Positions 17,364 to 25,653 of a DNA stretch of 64,000 nucleotides are shown piece after piece (positions within the stretch are counted from its first letter, which is position 1; each line of letters begins with the position of its first letter). The notes beneath the pieces were generated by a model, which did not search any database, was not told where the DNA came from, and saw only the letters and a list, made by a program, of their open reading frames with translations. The stretch is from NCBI GenBank assembly GCA_902363255.1, contig CABIZO010000003.1:620001-684000 (forward strand). The letters run 5' to 3'. This DNA is from Peptostreptococcaceae bacterium. GTDB lineage: Bacteria > Bacillota > Clostridia > Peptostreptococcales > Peptostreptococcaceae. The position numbers and the translations under genes are program-made.

Positions 17364-17425
17364 TCAAAATTAATAAATAATGTAATTAACAACAAAATGT
17401 TAACAACAAAATATATACAATATTT

Positions 17426-17504
17426 AATCTCCCTACGTCGGCATTATCCAAACAGATTCAAAGGGTTTAGAATTAAAAATTCATTCTCAGCAAAAGCTCC
17501 CCTA
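17426..17504 (-). promoter_or_regulatory. TPP (thi-box) riboswitch upstream of thiC
   Basis: The minus strand begins AGGGGAGC, then has GCTGAGAATGA (the pyrimidine-sensor THI element CTGAGA), AACCCTTTGAATCTG, and GATAATGCC followed by GACGTAGGGAG, the full conserved order of the class. TPP binding is expected to switch off thiC. Confidence 0.95.
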
Positions 17505-17630
17505 AATGTTTTATTTTAATTTTATTCTAGCACTATATTGCGTCAGCTTCAATATTATATATTTTTTTATACAGTAATTTTATAGTTATAACAAGTTCTT
17601 TCAATTTAATCATAGCACTTCTCTCAAAAT

Positions 17631-17673
17631 ATAAAAAACCATATTGAATAAATATCAATACGGTTTTTTATAT
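17631..17673 (-). terminator. Terminator of sstT copy 2
   Basis: AAAAAACC-ATATTGA pairs with TCAATA-CGGTTTTTT, and A/T runs flank it on both sides. Confidence 0.8.
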
Positions 17674-17704
17674 TCTATCTTTTATTAATTTAAGATTAAA
17701 ATTA

Positions 17705-18931
17705 TTAAGCAGCTTTTTGTTCAGCTTCTTTTCTTCTTTTTCCAAGTTCTGCAACTGCAGTATAAAGAACGTCAGTTGAAGAGTTTAATGCAGTTTCAGC
17801 AGAGTCTTGTATAACCCCTACTATGAATCCAACACCAACTACTTGCATTGCTACTTCATTTGGTATACCAAATAATGAACAAGCAAGTGGTACTAAAAGC
17901 AATGATCCTCCAGCTACTCCTGATGCTCCACAAGCAGATACTGCTGATAATACCGATAATATTATTGCAGTTCCTATATCAACTTTTATTCCTAATGTAT
18001 GAGCAGCAGCTAAAGCAAGTACTGATATTGTTATTGCTGCTCCACCCATGTTTATTGTTGCTCCTAAAGGTATTGATACTGAATAAGTATCTTCATCTAA
18101 TCCTAAATCTTTACAAAGCTTCATGTTTACTGGTATATTTGCAGCAGAACTTCTTGTAAAGAATGCTGTAAGACCAGATTCTCTTAAACATCTAAGTACT
18201 AGTGGATATGGATTTTTTCTTGTAGCTATAAAAGTTATTAATGGATTCACTACTAAGGCAACAAATGCCATGCATCCTAATAATACTCCTATTAATTTAC
18301 CATAACTTAATAATGATTCTAATCCTGATGTTGATATAGTATCAAATACTAATCCCATTATACCGAATGGTGCTAAGTTTATTACCCATCTTACTGCTTG
18401 AGATATTGCATCTGAAACATTTACTATAACTTGTTTAGTTGATTCAGCTGCATTTTTTAGTGCAAGACCAAATACTACAGCCCATGTTAACACACCTATA
18501 TAGTTAGCATTTGCTATTGCATTTACTGGGTTATCTACTACGTTCATTAATAAGGTTTTCAATACTTCTCCTACTCCACTTGGTGGTGCTACCCCTTCAG
18601 CTCCTGCTGTAAGAGTTAATGTTACCGGGAATAAGAAACTTCCAACAACAGCTACTATACCTGCTATTAATGTTCCTAATAAATATAGTACTATAATTGA
18701 TTTTATGTTTGTTTTCTTTCCTTCTTTATGTTGACATATTGCAGACATAACTAAGAAGAAAACTAATATTGGAGCTATTGCTTTTAAAGCTCCTACGAAT
18801 AATGATCCTAAAATTGCGATTGGTGCTACTTGTGCCGGCATTGTTATTGCAAACGTTATCCCAATTACTAAACCGATAATAATTCTTTTTACTAAACTAA
18901 TATTATTCCATTGTTTTATAAGGTTTTTCAT
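17705..18931 (-). CDS. sstT: Serine/threonine:Na+ symporter SstT (copy 2)
   Basis: A 408-residue DAACS-family transporter, close paralogue of the protein at 9631-10863. Both begin with WNxISLVKRIIxGLxIGI and share TRSSAANIPVNM, GATINMGGAA, VSACGASGVAGGSLLLVP and VVGVGFIVGVIQDS. Differences cluster in the second and fourth helices and in the lysine-rich tail. Predicted Na+-coupled serine/threonine uptake in the cytoplasmic membrane. The start has GAGGGAGAAAAGAC. It is monocistronic. A TTGAAAACGTTGTTG stretch about 50 bases upstream only partly matches a CcpA cre site, so I do not call it. Different regulation or affinity from copy 1 is likely but not visible. Confidence 0.92.
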   Translation of the reverse strand: MKNLIKQWNNISLVKRIIIGLVIGITFAITMPAQVAPIAILGSLFVGALKAIAPILVFFLVMSAICQHKEGKKTNIKSIIVLYLLGTLIAGIVAVVGSFLFPVTLTLTAGAEGVAPPSGVGEVLKTLLMNVVDNPVNAIANANYIGVLTWAVVFGLALKNAAESTKQVIVNVSDAISQAVRWVINLAPFGIMGLVFDTISTSGLESLLSYGKLIGVLLGCMAFVALVVNPLITFIATRKNPYPLVLRCLRESGLTAFFTRSSAANIPVNMKLCKDLGLDEDTYSVSIPLGATINMGGAAITISVLALAAAHTLGIKVDIGTAIILSVLSAVSACGASGVAGGSLLLVPLACSLFGIPNEVAMQVVGVGFIVGVIQDSAETALNSSTDVLYTAVAELGKRRKEAEQKAA

Positions 18932-19247
18932 GTCTTTTCTCCCTCTATGTATTTATTCCTTAAATTCATAGTAACATTATTCAACAACGTTTTCAAGGAA
19001 ATTTCTGTTTTTATTGAAAAAGTTTTCATAATTTTATAGTTATAGTTCATTTTCAAATTTAATTAAAGATTTTCTTATCTTTAAAATAAGTCAACACGTT
19101 TCAAATTCTAGATAATATAAGCCACCCATAAAAAAATCATTTTTCCAATGCATCATCTAATCTTCCATATACCTATATTTTTAAAAAAACGCTTTCTTGT
19201 TATTTAATTCCCCCTTATTTTCATATTTTAATTTTATATTTATTAAA
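18932..19247. other. Non-coding gap upstream of sstT copy 2
   Basis: A 316-base AT-rich stretch without an open frame, tRNA or riboswitch that I can recognise. It must hold the sstT copy 2 promoter, but no clear -35/-10 pair stands out. Confidence 0.4.
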
Positions 19248-19248
19248 T

Positions 19249-19276
19249 AAAAAAGAATGGTTTAAACCATTCTCTT
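19249..19276 (-). terminator. Terminator of the SPL-hypothetical operon
   Basis: AGAATGGTTT and AAACCATTCT are a perfect dyad, with T-rich sequence after it on the minus strand. Confidence 0.8.
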
Positions 19277-19278
19277 TA

Positions 19279-19560
19279 TTATAAACTCTTTTGAATATGC
19301 CCAAATATAAATTCAACATATTTTCCGAAATCATCTTCATTACTTGGAAAAGAATATTCTTCTATATATTCCATTGTTTTATCTAAAACTAATTTAAAAA
19401 TAATTTTTTTATCATCTTCTTCTAATTCAACTTTGTCTCCTGTTTCTGGATTTATTAAAGATTCCAATAAATAATCAACACAACCTTGTGATAATTCTTT
19501 AATTTCTTCTATTTCAGCAAGTTCTTCTTCAGTTATATTAAATTCATTTATTTCTGCCAT
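19279..19560 (-). CDS. Small acidic hypothetical protein
   Basis: A 93-residue soluble protein, strongly acidic (AEINEFNITEEELAEIEEIK at the start), predicted largely helical, with no membrane segment. I chose the ATG at 19560 because AAGGGAAGATATACA precedes it. A longer frame back to 19620 adds 20 hydrophobic residues with no ribosome-binding site. It follows the radical-SAM gene, whose stop at 19624 lies 63 bases before this start, so both probably share a transcript and the hairpin downstream. Function not recognised. Confidence 0.65.
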   Translation of the reverse strand: MAEINEFNITEEELAEIEEIKELSQGCVDYLLESLINPETGDKVELEEDDKKIIFKLVLDKTMEYIEEYSFPSNEDDFGKYVEFIFGHIQKSL

Positions 19561-19623
19561 TGTATATCTTCCCTTCTGAATTTGTATTTGTAATATATCA
19601 TAAAAAAAAACATATAACAATAA

Positions 19624-20517
19624 TTAAAACCAACTTATTTGTTTTCTTTCATATTTATTTTTATAATCATTTATAATATCTTCCATTTTATATAAAATAT
19701 TATATTTTTCACACTCACATTTAAATATATGCCATAAATGCGTCGAATTTGGTGATGGATTTTCATATCTTTCTCCAAAAGTCTCCATATATACTTTATC
19801 TAAATTTTCTTTTGGAAATATTTTTCTTAATTGTTCTAAATAGTATTCTCTTTGATTTTTTCTAAGTGTTACTCCCAATCCATACGTAAAAACAAATTTA
19901 GCTCCACACTCATAAGCTTTCCGAATAATATTTTTTATATTTTCTTCATTGTCATTAATAAATGGCAATAATGGCATAAGTAACACACCTGTATATATAT
20001 TATTATCACTTAATTCTTTAATAGCCTTAAATCTTTCATTTGATGTGCATATATTTTTTTCAATTTTTTTACACAACTTATCATCAAAAGTTGTAATTGT
20101 CATTTTAACTATCATAGGTGAATGGCTTTGTATTCTTTTTAATAGATCTATATCTCTTGTTATAAGATTACTTTTTGTAGCAATACCTATGCCAAATCTA
20201 TATTCATCTATTAATTTTAAAGCTTGTCTAGTAAGTTTATATTTCCCCTCAAATGGATTATAAGGATCACTCATTGCTCCTGTTCCAATTACTCCTTTTT
20301 TCCTCTTTGATTGAAGTTCTTTTCTTATTATTTCTATAGCATTTTCTTTTATCCTTACTCGATCAAAGTCTACGATTTGATAGCAACTACTCCTCGAATC
20401 ACAATAAATACATCCATGGCAGCAACCTTTATAAATATTCATATTATAATTTATTCCAAACCAATTAGGATTTTCATTGTAAGAAGATACTATTGTTTTT
20501 GTAGGTATAAATTCCAT
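19624..20517 (-). CDS. SPL-family radical SAM protein
   Basis: A 297-residue radical SAM enzyme. The [4Fe-4S] motif CxxxCxxC is Cys32-Cys36-Cys39 in KGCCHGCIYCDSR, and GTGAMSDPYNPFEGKYKLTR is the typical SPL/Rv2578c-family segment. The family contains the spore photoproduct lyase and many uncharacterised relatives. The C-terminal SPL DNA-binding features are not obvious, so I would not call it a true SplB. The start has GAAAGGATTGAAGTTTT. Probable partner in the transcript is the small acidic protein downstream. Reaction unknown. Confidence 0.82.
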   Translation of the reverse strand: MEFIPTKTIVSSYNENPNWFGINYNMNIYKGCCHGCIYCDSRSSCYQIVDFDRVRIKENAIEIIRKELQSKRKKGVIGTGAMSDPYNPFEGKYKLTRQALKLIDEYRFGIGIATKSNLITRDIDLLKRIQSHSPMIVKMTITTFDDKLCKKIEKNICTSNERFKAIKELSDNNIYTGVLLMPLLPFINDNEENIKNIIRKAYECGAKFVFTYGLGVTLRKNQREYYLEQLRKIFPKENLDKVYMETFGERYENPSPNSTHLWHIFKCECEKYNILYKMEDIINDYKNKYERKQISWF

Positions 20518-20712
20518 AAAACTTCAATCCTTTCTTATTAAAAAAATTTAAAACCATATATTATATTTATTTATGGATTATATCATAATTATAATACCAT
20601 AACATATATTTTATAAATTCATTAATAGAAGTTAGTTTACATATAATAATTTTTCTACTAAAAATATAGTAATCATTATATAATTATTACTATAAAAACT
20701 TGGAGGTATCAA

Positions 20713-21183
20713 ATGAAATTAAAAAATTTAAGTCGTTACAAGGATGTAGATTCAGATAATCTTATATTTAGTTCTTTAATACGAAGTACTGATAGTGAAA
20801 TACTTTCTTATATAATTAATGTTACATCTGATTTATTAAATGGAGTGTTTTTAACTGATGATTTTAAAATAAGCTCAAAAAAGAATTTAGCTAACTATAG
20901 TGAAAGAGAATTAGGAGAATTAGCTACATATATAAGTATAACTCCTTTTGTTCAATCTACCTTAGCAAAAAATCCTAACTGGCAAGAAAAAGCAACTGAT
21001 TACTTAGAATCTTTTATAGGGTATATCATAGGCACAATTGATAAGGAAGAATTTTTAGGAAACTTAATAGAAATGAAAGATATATTAAACCTATCCAATG
21101 AGTTTTATACTGGTTTAGTAATTTATTTCAGTAAACATAAAGAGCTCATTACTAAAAGTATATTAGAGAAATTACAATTTTAA
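20713..21183 (+). CDS. Hypothetical protein, 156 residues
   Basis: A soluble, mostly helical protein (MKLKNLSRYKDVDSDNLIFS at the start) with no signal peptide, membrane helix or metal motif. The middle contains SERELGELATYISITPFVQS and the end IYFSKHKELITKSILEKLQF. It has a strong GGAGG site and its own terminator, so it is a real gene. It is flanked by another unknown single gene. I do not recognise a family. Confidence 0.6.
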   Translation: MKLKNLSRYKDVDSDNLIFSSLIRSTDSEILSYIINVTSDLLNGVFLTDDFKISSKKNLANYSERELGELATYISITPFVQSTLAKNPNWQEKATDYLESFIGYIIGTIDKEEFLGNLIEMKDILNLSNEFYTGLVIYFSKHKELITKSILEKLQF

Positions 21184-21196
21184 TTTATATTTTATA

Positions 21197-21226
21197 AAAA
21201 GCACTACTTAATTGTAGTGCCTTTCT
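21197..21226 (+). terminator. Terminator of the 156-residue hypothetical gene
   Basis: GCACTAC / GTAGTGC hairpin with A run before and a CTTTCTT tract after. Confidence 0.75.
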
Positions 21227-21383
21227 TATATTATAATCTTTGTCTTCTTATAAAATAAATCTATTACTTTATTTATAAATAAATCGTAAATTTTCGTAAC
21301 ATTAACAGTTATCATGTCATATTATAGGATATAGGCATTAAAGTAATATGTCTCAATTTTATTACAAGGGAGGACAGTGAATT

Positions 21384-21842
21384 ATGAATAAAGATAAAAA
21401 TTCTATCAATAAAGTTAACTTTTCAAACAGTAATATGTCTAATGATTCTATTATAGTTCAATTTACTGTTTATACTAGCGAAGAATATTTATTAAACTTG
21501 TTAAATACTCTTGAAGAAAATAACTTAAATATATCTGCATATTATATATCAGAATATAATAATAAGTTAAAGTTTGTATTTATAATTGGTAATGATCAAA
21601 TTCAATCTTCAGAAGATGTAAATTTTACAAGAAGTATCTTAAAGCAAAATAGATTTGATTTTGATGAAACAAAAGTAGTAAGATTATCAACATATAATAA
21701 TGTCGGTCTACTTGCACAGCATTATAGACAATTGACAAAAACATTAACAGTTTATAATTCTTATATTGGAGAGAATGGCACTATTATATATGAAACTTGT
21801 TGCCCAACAAAAACTTTAAAATCAATAAATGAATTATTTTAA
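21384..21842 (+). CDS. Hypothetical protein, 152 residues, possible ACT-like fold
   Basis: A soluble protein. After a polar, asparagine-rich N-terminus comes IIVQFTVYTSEEYLLNLLNT and ENNLNISAYYISEYNNKLKF, a beta-alpha-beta pattern like the start of an ACT domain, then FVFIIGNDQIQ. The C-terminal half (LSTYNNVGLLAQHYRQLTKT) is less clear and contains a CC pair near the end. The start has AGGGAGGACAGTGAATT. Monocistronic and terminated. The ACT resemblance is a pattern reading only; ligand or partner unknown. Confidence 0.6.
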   Translation: MNKDKNSINKVNFSNSNMSNDSIIVQFTVYTSEEYLLNLLNTLEENNLNISAYYISEYNNKLKFVFIIGNDQIQSSEDVNFTRSILKQNRFDFDETKVVRLSTYNNVGLLAQHYRQLTKTLTVYNSYIGENGTIIYETCCPTKTLKSINELF

Positions 21843-21846
21843 TAAT

Positions 21847-21886
21847 AAAAAAGTGATGAACAACCTTATAATTCATCACTTTTTAT
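21847..21886. terminator. Bidirectional terminator between the ACT-like gene and the ABC exporter
   Basis: AAAAAGTGATGAA pairs with TTCATCACTTTTT; convergent genes on both sides. Confidence 0.88.
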
Positions 21887-21896
21887 TTATACTCAA

Positions 21897-23585
21897 TTAT
21901 GCCGTTTCTAATTTATAAAAATCAAAGAATCTTTCCCCTCTTTTTATTAAATCTTCAAAGCTGCCTTGCTCAATTATTTTACCATTTTCCATATAAATTA
22001 TCTCATCATATAAACTTAATAACTCTTCACTCATCTTATGTGTAATTGTTATTAATGTAAGATCTTCTAAACTTAATAGTCTATTTTCAATATCATATCC
22101 TGTTTGCATATCTATAGCAGACGTGCCTTCATCTAAAACAAGTATAGGAGTTTCTTGAATTAAAGCTCTTGCTATAGCAATCCTCTGTTTTTGTCCTCCT
22201 GATAAATTATTCCCATTTTCGCCCATATGATAGTCTAAACCTTCTTCTATTTCATTTATAAATTCATATGCTCCACTTAATTTTAATATTTCATTTATAT
22301 TTTCATAAGAAAAATTTTTATATAAACAAATATTATCTTTTATATTTTTATCAAACATATATACATTTTGATGAATAATTGAAGTCATATTATTTATTTT
22401 TTCTATATTTAAATTTCTTATTTCATTGTCATCATATTTTATCTGTCCATTATAATCTGCATAGTATCCAAGAATTAATTTTACTAAAGTTGATTTACCA
22501 CAACCACTAGGCCCTACAATAGCATATTTTTTATTTTTTATTATTGTTAAATCTACTCCATCAATGATATGCTTATTCTCTTCATATTCAAAATTAATAT
22601 TTTTTAGTTCTATAGAATTTTTAAAAGAAGGATTTCCATTTCCCGTAAAACTGCTATCTTTGTAATTTGATAACTCATCTAATCTTGTTATTACAGAATT
22701 CATAGAAGTAATCTTTGGCAAATAACTCATAATCATAATAACTGGTTGAATAAAACTTCCTGATAGTTGAACAATCGCAATTAATGTTCCCATAGTTATA
22801 TTTCCTTTTAGGACCAAATATGCCGATAAGAATACAGCTACGAATTGAGTTCCCATTCCAAGTAGTTGAGATAAAGTCTCATTTATAACTAATAATTTAT
22901 CTGCTTCAAACTTAGCTTTTGCCAAGTCTATATTTTCTTCTTCAAACTCCTTAAATGTATCCTTTTTTAAATTGTAGGATTTTATAATATCGTATCCACT
23001 AAGCATATCTTTAATTAATGTAGTGAAAGATGTTAATTTATTAGAAAGGTTCATCTGCTTACTTTCTAGTTTTTTACCAAATATACTTGGTACGATAAAA
23101 ATTAGTAACATACTTACAAATAAACAAGCTGTAACTAGAGGACTTAAGTATAATAATATTCCGATTGTCGCTAAAAATGCTACAGAAAATTGAAAAACTA
23201 ATAATATAGAAGTTATATAGTTTTCTTCTACTAATTTAATATCATTAGTTAATGCCGATATGTAGTCTGCTGTATTTTTAGAATTAAAATCTTTATAGTT
23301 ATGCTTTATTATTCCAGAAAATATTTTGTCTCTAAGCTCTTTCGTTACATTTCTAACAAACATTTTACTTAGGATATCATAAATAAAATATAATAACCCC
23401 ATAATTAAACAGTATATCAGAGTAAAAGCCAATACTTTTTTAAATCCTTCCATATCCCCATTCATAACTTTATCTATGGTTGATTGTAATAATAATGAAA
23501 CACCCACCATAGTCACTGACGATATAACACTAAATATTATTGTAATAACTAATAATACTCTATTCCTTTTAATGCATTCCTTCAT
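21897..23585 (-). CDS. ABC exporter, fused permease and ATPase
   Basis: A 562-residue half-transporter of the type I exporter fold: six N-terminal transmembrane helices (residues about 10-290), then the ATPase with Walker A GPSGCGKST, signature NLSGGQKQRIAIARAL, Walker B ILVLDEGTSAID, and the switch histidine in ITHKMSE. Start placed at 23585, where GAGGGGAGAAAATAT precedes ATG; the longer frame has its ATG inside this ribosome-binding site. Works as a homodimer or with a partner encoded elsewhere. No peptide or drug gene is adjacent, so the exported substrate is unknown. Confidence 0.88.
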   Translation of the reverse strand: MKECIKRNRVLLVITIIFSVISSVTMVGVSLLLQSTIDKVMNGDMEGFKKVLAFTLIYCLIMGLLYFIYDILSKMFVRNVTKELRDKIFSGIIKHNYKDFNSKNTADYISALTNDIKLVEENYITSILLVFQFSVAFLATIGILLYLSPLVTACLFVSMLLIFIVPSIFGKKLESKQMNLSNKLTSFTTLIKDMLSGYDIIKSYNLKKDTFKEFEEENIDLAKAKFEADKLLVINETLSQLLGMGTQFVAVFLSAYLVLKGNITMGTLIAIVQLSGSFIQPVIMIMSYLPKITSMNSVITRLDELSNYKDSSFTGNGNPSFKNSIELKNINFEYEENKHIIDGVDLTIIKNKKYAIVGPSGCGKSTLVKLILGYYADYNGQIKYDDNEIRNLNIEKINNMTSIIHQNVYMFDKNIKDNICLYKNFSYENINEILKLSGAYEFINEIEEGLDYHMGENGNNLSGGQKQRIAIARALIQETPILVLDEGTSAIDMQTGYDIENRLLSLEDLTLITITHKMSEELLSLYDEIIYMENGKIIEQGSFEDLIKRGERFFDFYKLETA

Positions 23586-23777
23586 ATATTTTCTCCCCTC
23601 TGTCATTCTAATAGTCGATTAATTTAACTTTTCTCTATTTTTATTACATAATATTACTACTTATCTAATTATATACAAATATTTGGAAAATGTATTGTAA
23701 ATTTTATTATTTAAAATTCATTTAATATTTATTATATAATAAATATATAAAATAGTATGATAAAAAGAGATATTATA

Positions 23778-24074
23778 ATGATTAAATGGGGAATAATTGG
23801 ACCAGGTATTATAGCTATTTTATTTGCTAAAAAAGCATCTAATATTAAAAACTGAAAATTAGTTGCAATATACAAATTTATTATAGAGATTATTCTGCCT
23901 TCAATAAATAAAGCTAAATCATGGATTGATGAAGGTAAAATTGGATAAGTTAAAATGATAACAGCAAGCTTCGTATTTAAAAGTGAAGAAGATATTAATT
24001 ACACTGCTGTAATGACTAGAACTAATGTGGATGAAATCAGAAATCAAATAAGGTTTATCTATCCTTTTAAATAA
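23778..24074 (+). pseudogene. Gfo/Idh/MocA oxidoreductase remnant
   Basis: The frame begins MIKWGIIGPGIIAILFAKKA, a decayed Rossmann start (normally GIIGxGxIA), stops at TGA, continues KLVAIYKFII, then jumps to PSINKAKSWIDEGKIG, stop, VKMITASFVFKSEED. That is the order of segments in Gfo/Idh/MocA NAD(P)-dependent oxidoreductases, but most of the middle and C-terminus is missing. At least two in-frame stops and large deletions make it non-functional. No intact copy is in the window. Confidence 0.7.
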
Positions 24075-24087
24075 TTTATGTATTTTA

Positions 24088-24135
24088 TGGTGGTATAGAT
24101 AAATTTAGTTAAAATAATTTATCTATACCATCTTT
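24088..24135 (-). terminator. Terminator of asnA
   Basis: GGTATAGATAAATT and AATTTATCTATACC form a 14-bp hairpin shortly after the asnA stop. Confidence 0.8.
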
Positions 24136-24143
24136 TAATATAT

Positions 24144-25148
24144 TTATAATAAAGTTATTCCAGCTTTACTGCACTCCTCAATCATTTCTTGAGGCCAAAT
24201 TCCTACTTGAACTTCACCTATATGAGCTTTATTTAAGAAGAACATACATATTCTAGATTGACCAATACCTCCACCTATTGTATATGGCAATTTTCCATCT
24301 AATAAAGCTTTATGATAATCTAACTCTTTTCTATCTTCACATTTTGCGGCTTTTAATTGTCTTTCTAGCGCTTTTTCATCTACTCTAATCCCCATTGATG
24401 AAAGTTCTATGGCATTATCCAATACTGAATTATAAAATAATATGTCTCCATTTAATTCCCAATCATCATAGTCAGGACTTCTTCCGTCATGTTTTTCTCC
24501 ACTACTTAATACTTTTCCTATTTGCATTAAGAAAACTGCTTTTTTCTCCCTAACAATAGCATCTTCTCTTTCTTTCGCTGTTAAGTCTGGATACATATCT
24601 AGTAATTCCTGAGATGTTATAAAAGTTATTTCTTCCGGTAATACACACTCTACTTCTGGATATATGCTATGAACATGCTCTTCTGTTTCTTTAAAAACCT
24701 TATATAAATCTCTTACTACTTTTTTTAGTGTTTCCATAGTTCTATCTTCTTTATTTATTATAAGTTCCCAGTCCCATTGGTCTACATATAAAGAATGTAA
24801 ATTATCTAGTTCTTCATCCTTTCTAATTGCATTCATATCAGTATATAGGCCTCTTCCTACTGCAAATCCATACTTTTTAAGAGCAACTCTCTTCCATTTA
24901 GCTAAAGAATGAACAATTTCTGCATTTTTTCTTAGATGAGGTACTTGAAAACTTACTGGTTTTTCTATACCATTTAAGTTATCATTTGTTCCTGTTTCAG
25001 GTAAAACAAACAATGGAGAAGATACTCTTGTCAGTTTTAACATTTCTCCTAATCTATTTTCAAAAAAGTCCTTTAAATCCTTTATTGCCTGCTGAGTTTC
25101 TATAACCCCTAAACTAGTTTCATATCTTTCTGGTATTACTAAACACAT
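24144..25148 (-). CDS. asnA: Aspartate-ammonia ligase (asparagine synthetase A)
   Basis: A 334-residue ATP-dependent, ammonia-using asparagine synthetase with the class II aminoacyl-tRNA-synthetase catalytic fold. Family motifs include VQVGIWPQEMIEE at the end, the ATP-site GGGIGQSRICMFFL (around residue 292), the SPLFVLPETGTNDNLNG opening, and RSPDYDDWELNGDILFYN. Length matches AsnA (about 330). The start has AAAAGGAGTGGAAGTAAT. It stands alone behind an Asn-specific T-box leader, so it should be induced when uncharged tRNA-Asn accumulates. Confidence 0.97.
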   Translation of the reverse strand: MCLVIPERYETSLGVIETQQAIKDLKDFFENRLGEMLKLTRVSSPLFVLPETGTNDNLNGIEKPVSFQVPHLRKNAEIVHSLAKWKRVALKKYGFAVGRGLYTDMNAIRKDEELDNLHSLYVDQWDWELIINKEDRTMETLKKVVRDLYKVFKETEEHVHSIYPEVECVLPEEITFITSQELLDMYPDLTAKEREDAIVREKKAVFLMQIGKVLSSGEKHDGRSPDYDDWELNGDILFYNSVLDNAIELSSMGIRVDEKALERQLKAAKCEDRKELDYHKALLDGKLPYTIGGGIGQSRICMFFLNKAHIGEVQVGIWPQEMIEECSKAGITLL

Positions 25149-25187
25149 ATTACTTCCACTCCTTTTGATTTATTATTGTGATTTTTC

Positions 25188-25465
25188 AATAAAAAAAGCC
25201 CTTCATCCTATATAAATAGGACGAAAGGCTAGACTTCCGCGGTACCACCTAATTTAACTTTAATAAAAGTTCAACTCATTCAATGTACTTAATAATACAT
25301 CGCCAAGTAGGTAACGGCCTGGTTCCGACTAAGTCTACTCTCTTTTAGATTTCGGTTAGTAGCTCTGGGAGGTTCTTCATTATATACTTTGTACTGGACT
25401 CACACCATAACCAGTTCGCTTTGACTCTGTTCTATAACTACTCTTCCCTTCATTGCTTTTTCCAT
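25188..25465 (-). promoter_or_regulatory. T-box leader of asnA (Asn specifier)
   Basis: On the minus strand a long stem I region contains AGAGTAG...CTACT pairing and the AGAGTC/GAGTCC loop elements. The specifier appears as GAAG-AAC-CTCCCAGAG with AAC (Asn) at 25374-25372. The T-box AGGTGGTACCGCGG is at 25250-25237 and the terminator arms AGCCTTTCGTCC / GGATGAAGGGCT end in TTTTTT at 25190. Uncharged tRNA-Asn would stabilise the antiterminator. Confidence 0.93.
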
Positions 25466-25489
25466 TTTTTTAAATTAATTAATAGTAAT

Positions 25490-25516
25490 ATTATACGAAT
25501 ATATATTGCTTGTCAA
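25490..25516 (-). promoter_or_regulatory. Predicted promoter of the asnA leader
   Basis: TTGACA (25516-25511) and a perfect TATAAT (25495-25490) on the minus strand; the spacer is 15 bases, slightly short. Confidence 0.5.
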
Positions 25517-25653
25517 CAATTATTATTAAATATATTATATCTCTTAATTAGAAAACTATTCTTATTTTTTTATTTTACTTATATATACTTTCTTTAATTC
25601 ATTTATATGAAATATTTTTTATGATGTTCTTATTTAAAATACTTATATATGTT

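Noticed and set aside
18981..18996. cre-like TTGAAAACGTTGTTGA before sstT copy 2
   Set aside because: The final CA of the consensus is TG, leaving two mismatches; too weak to call.
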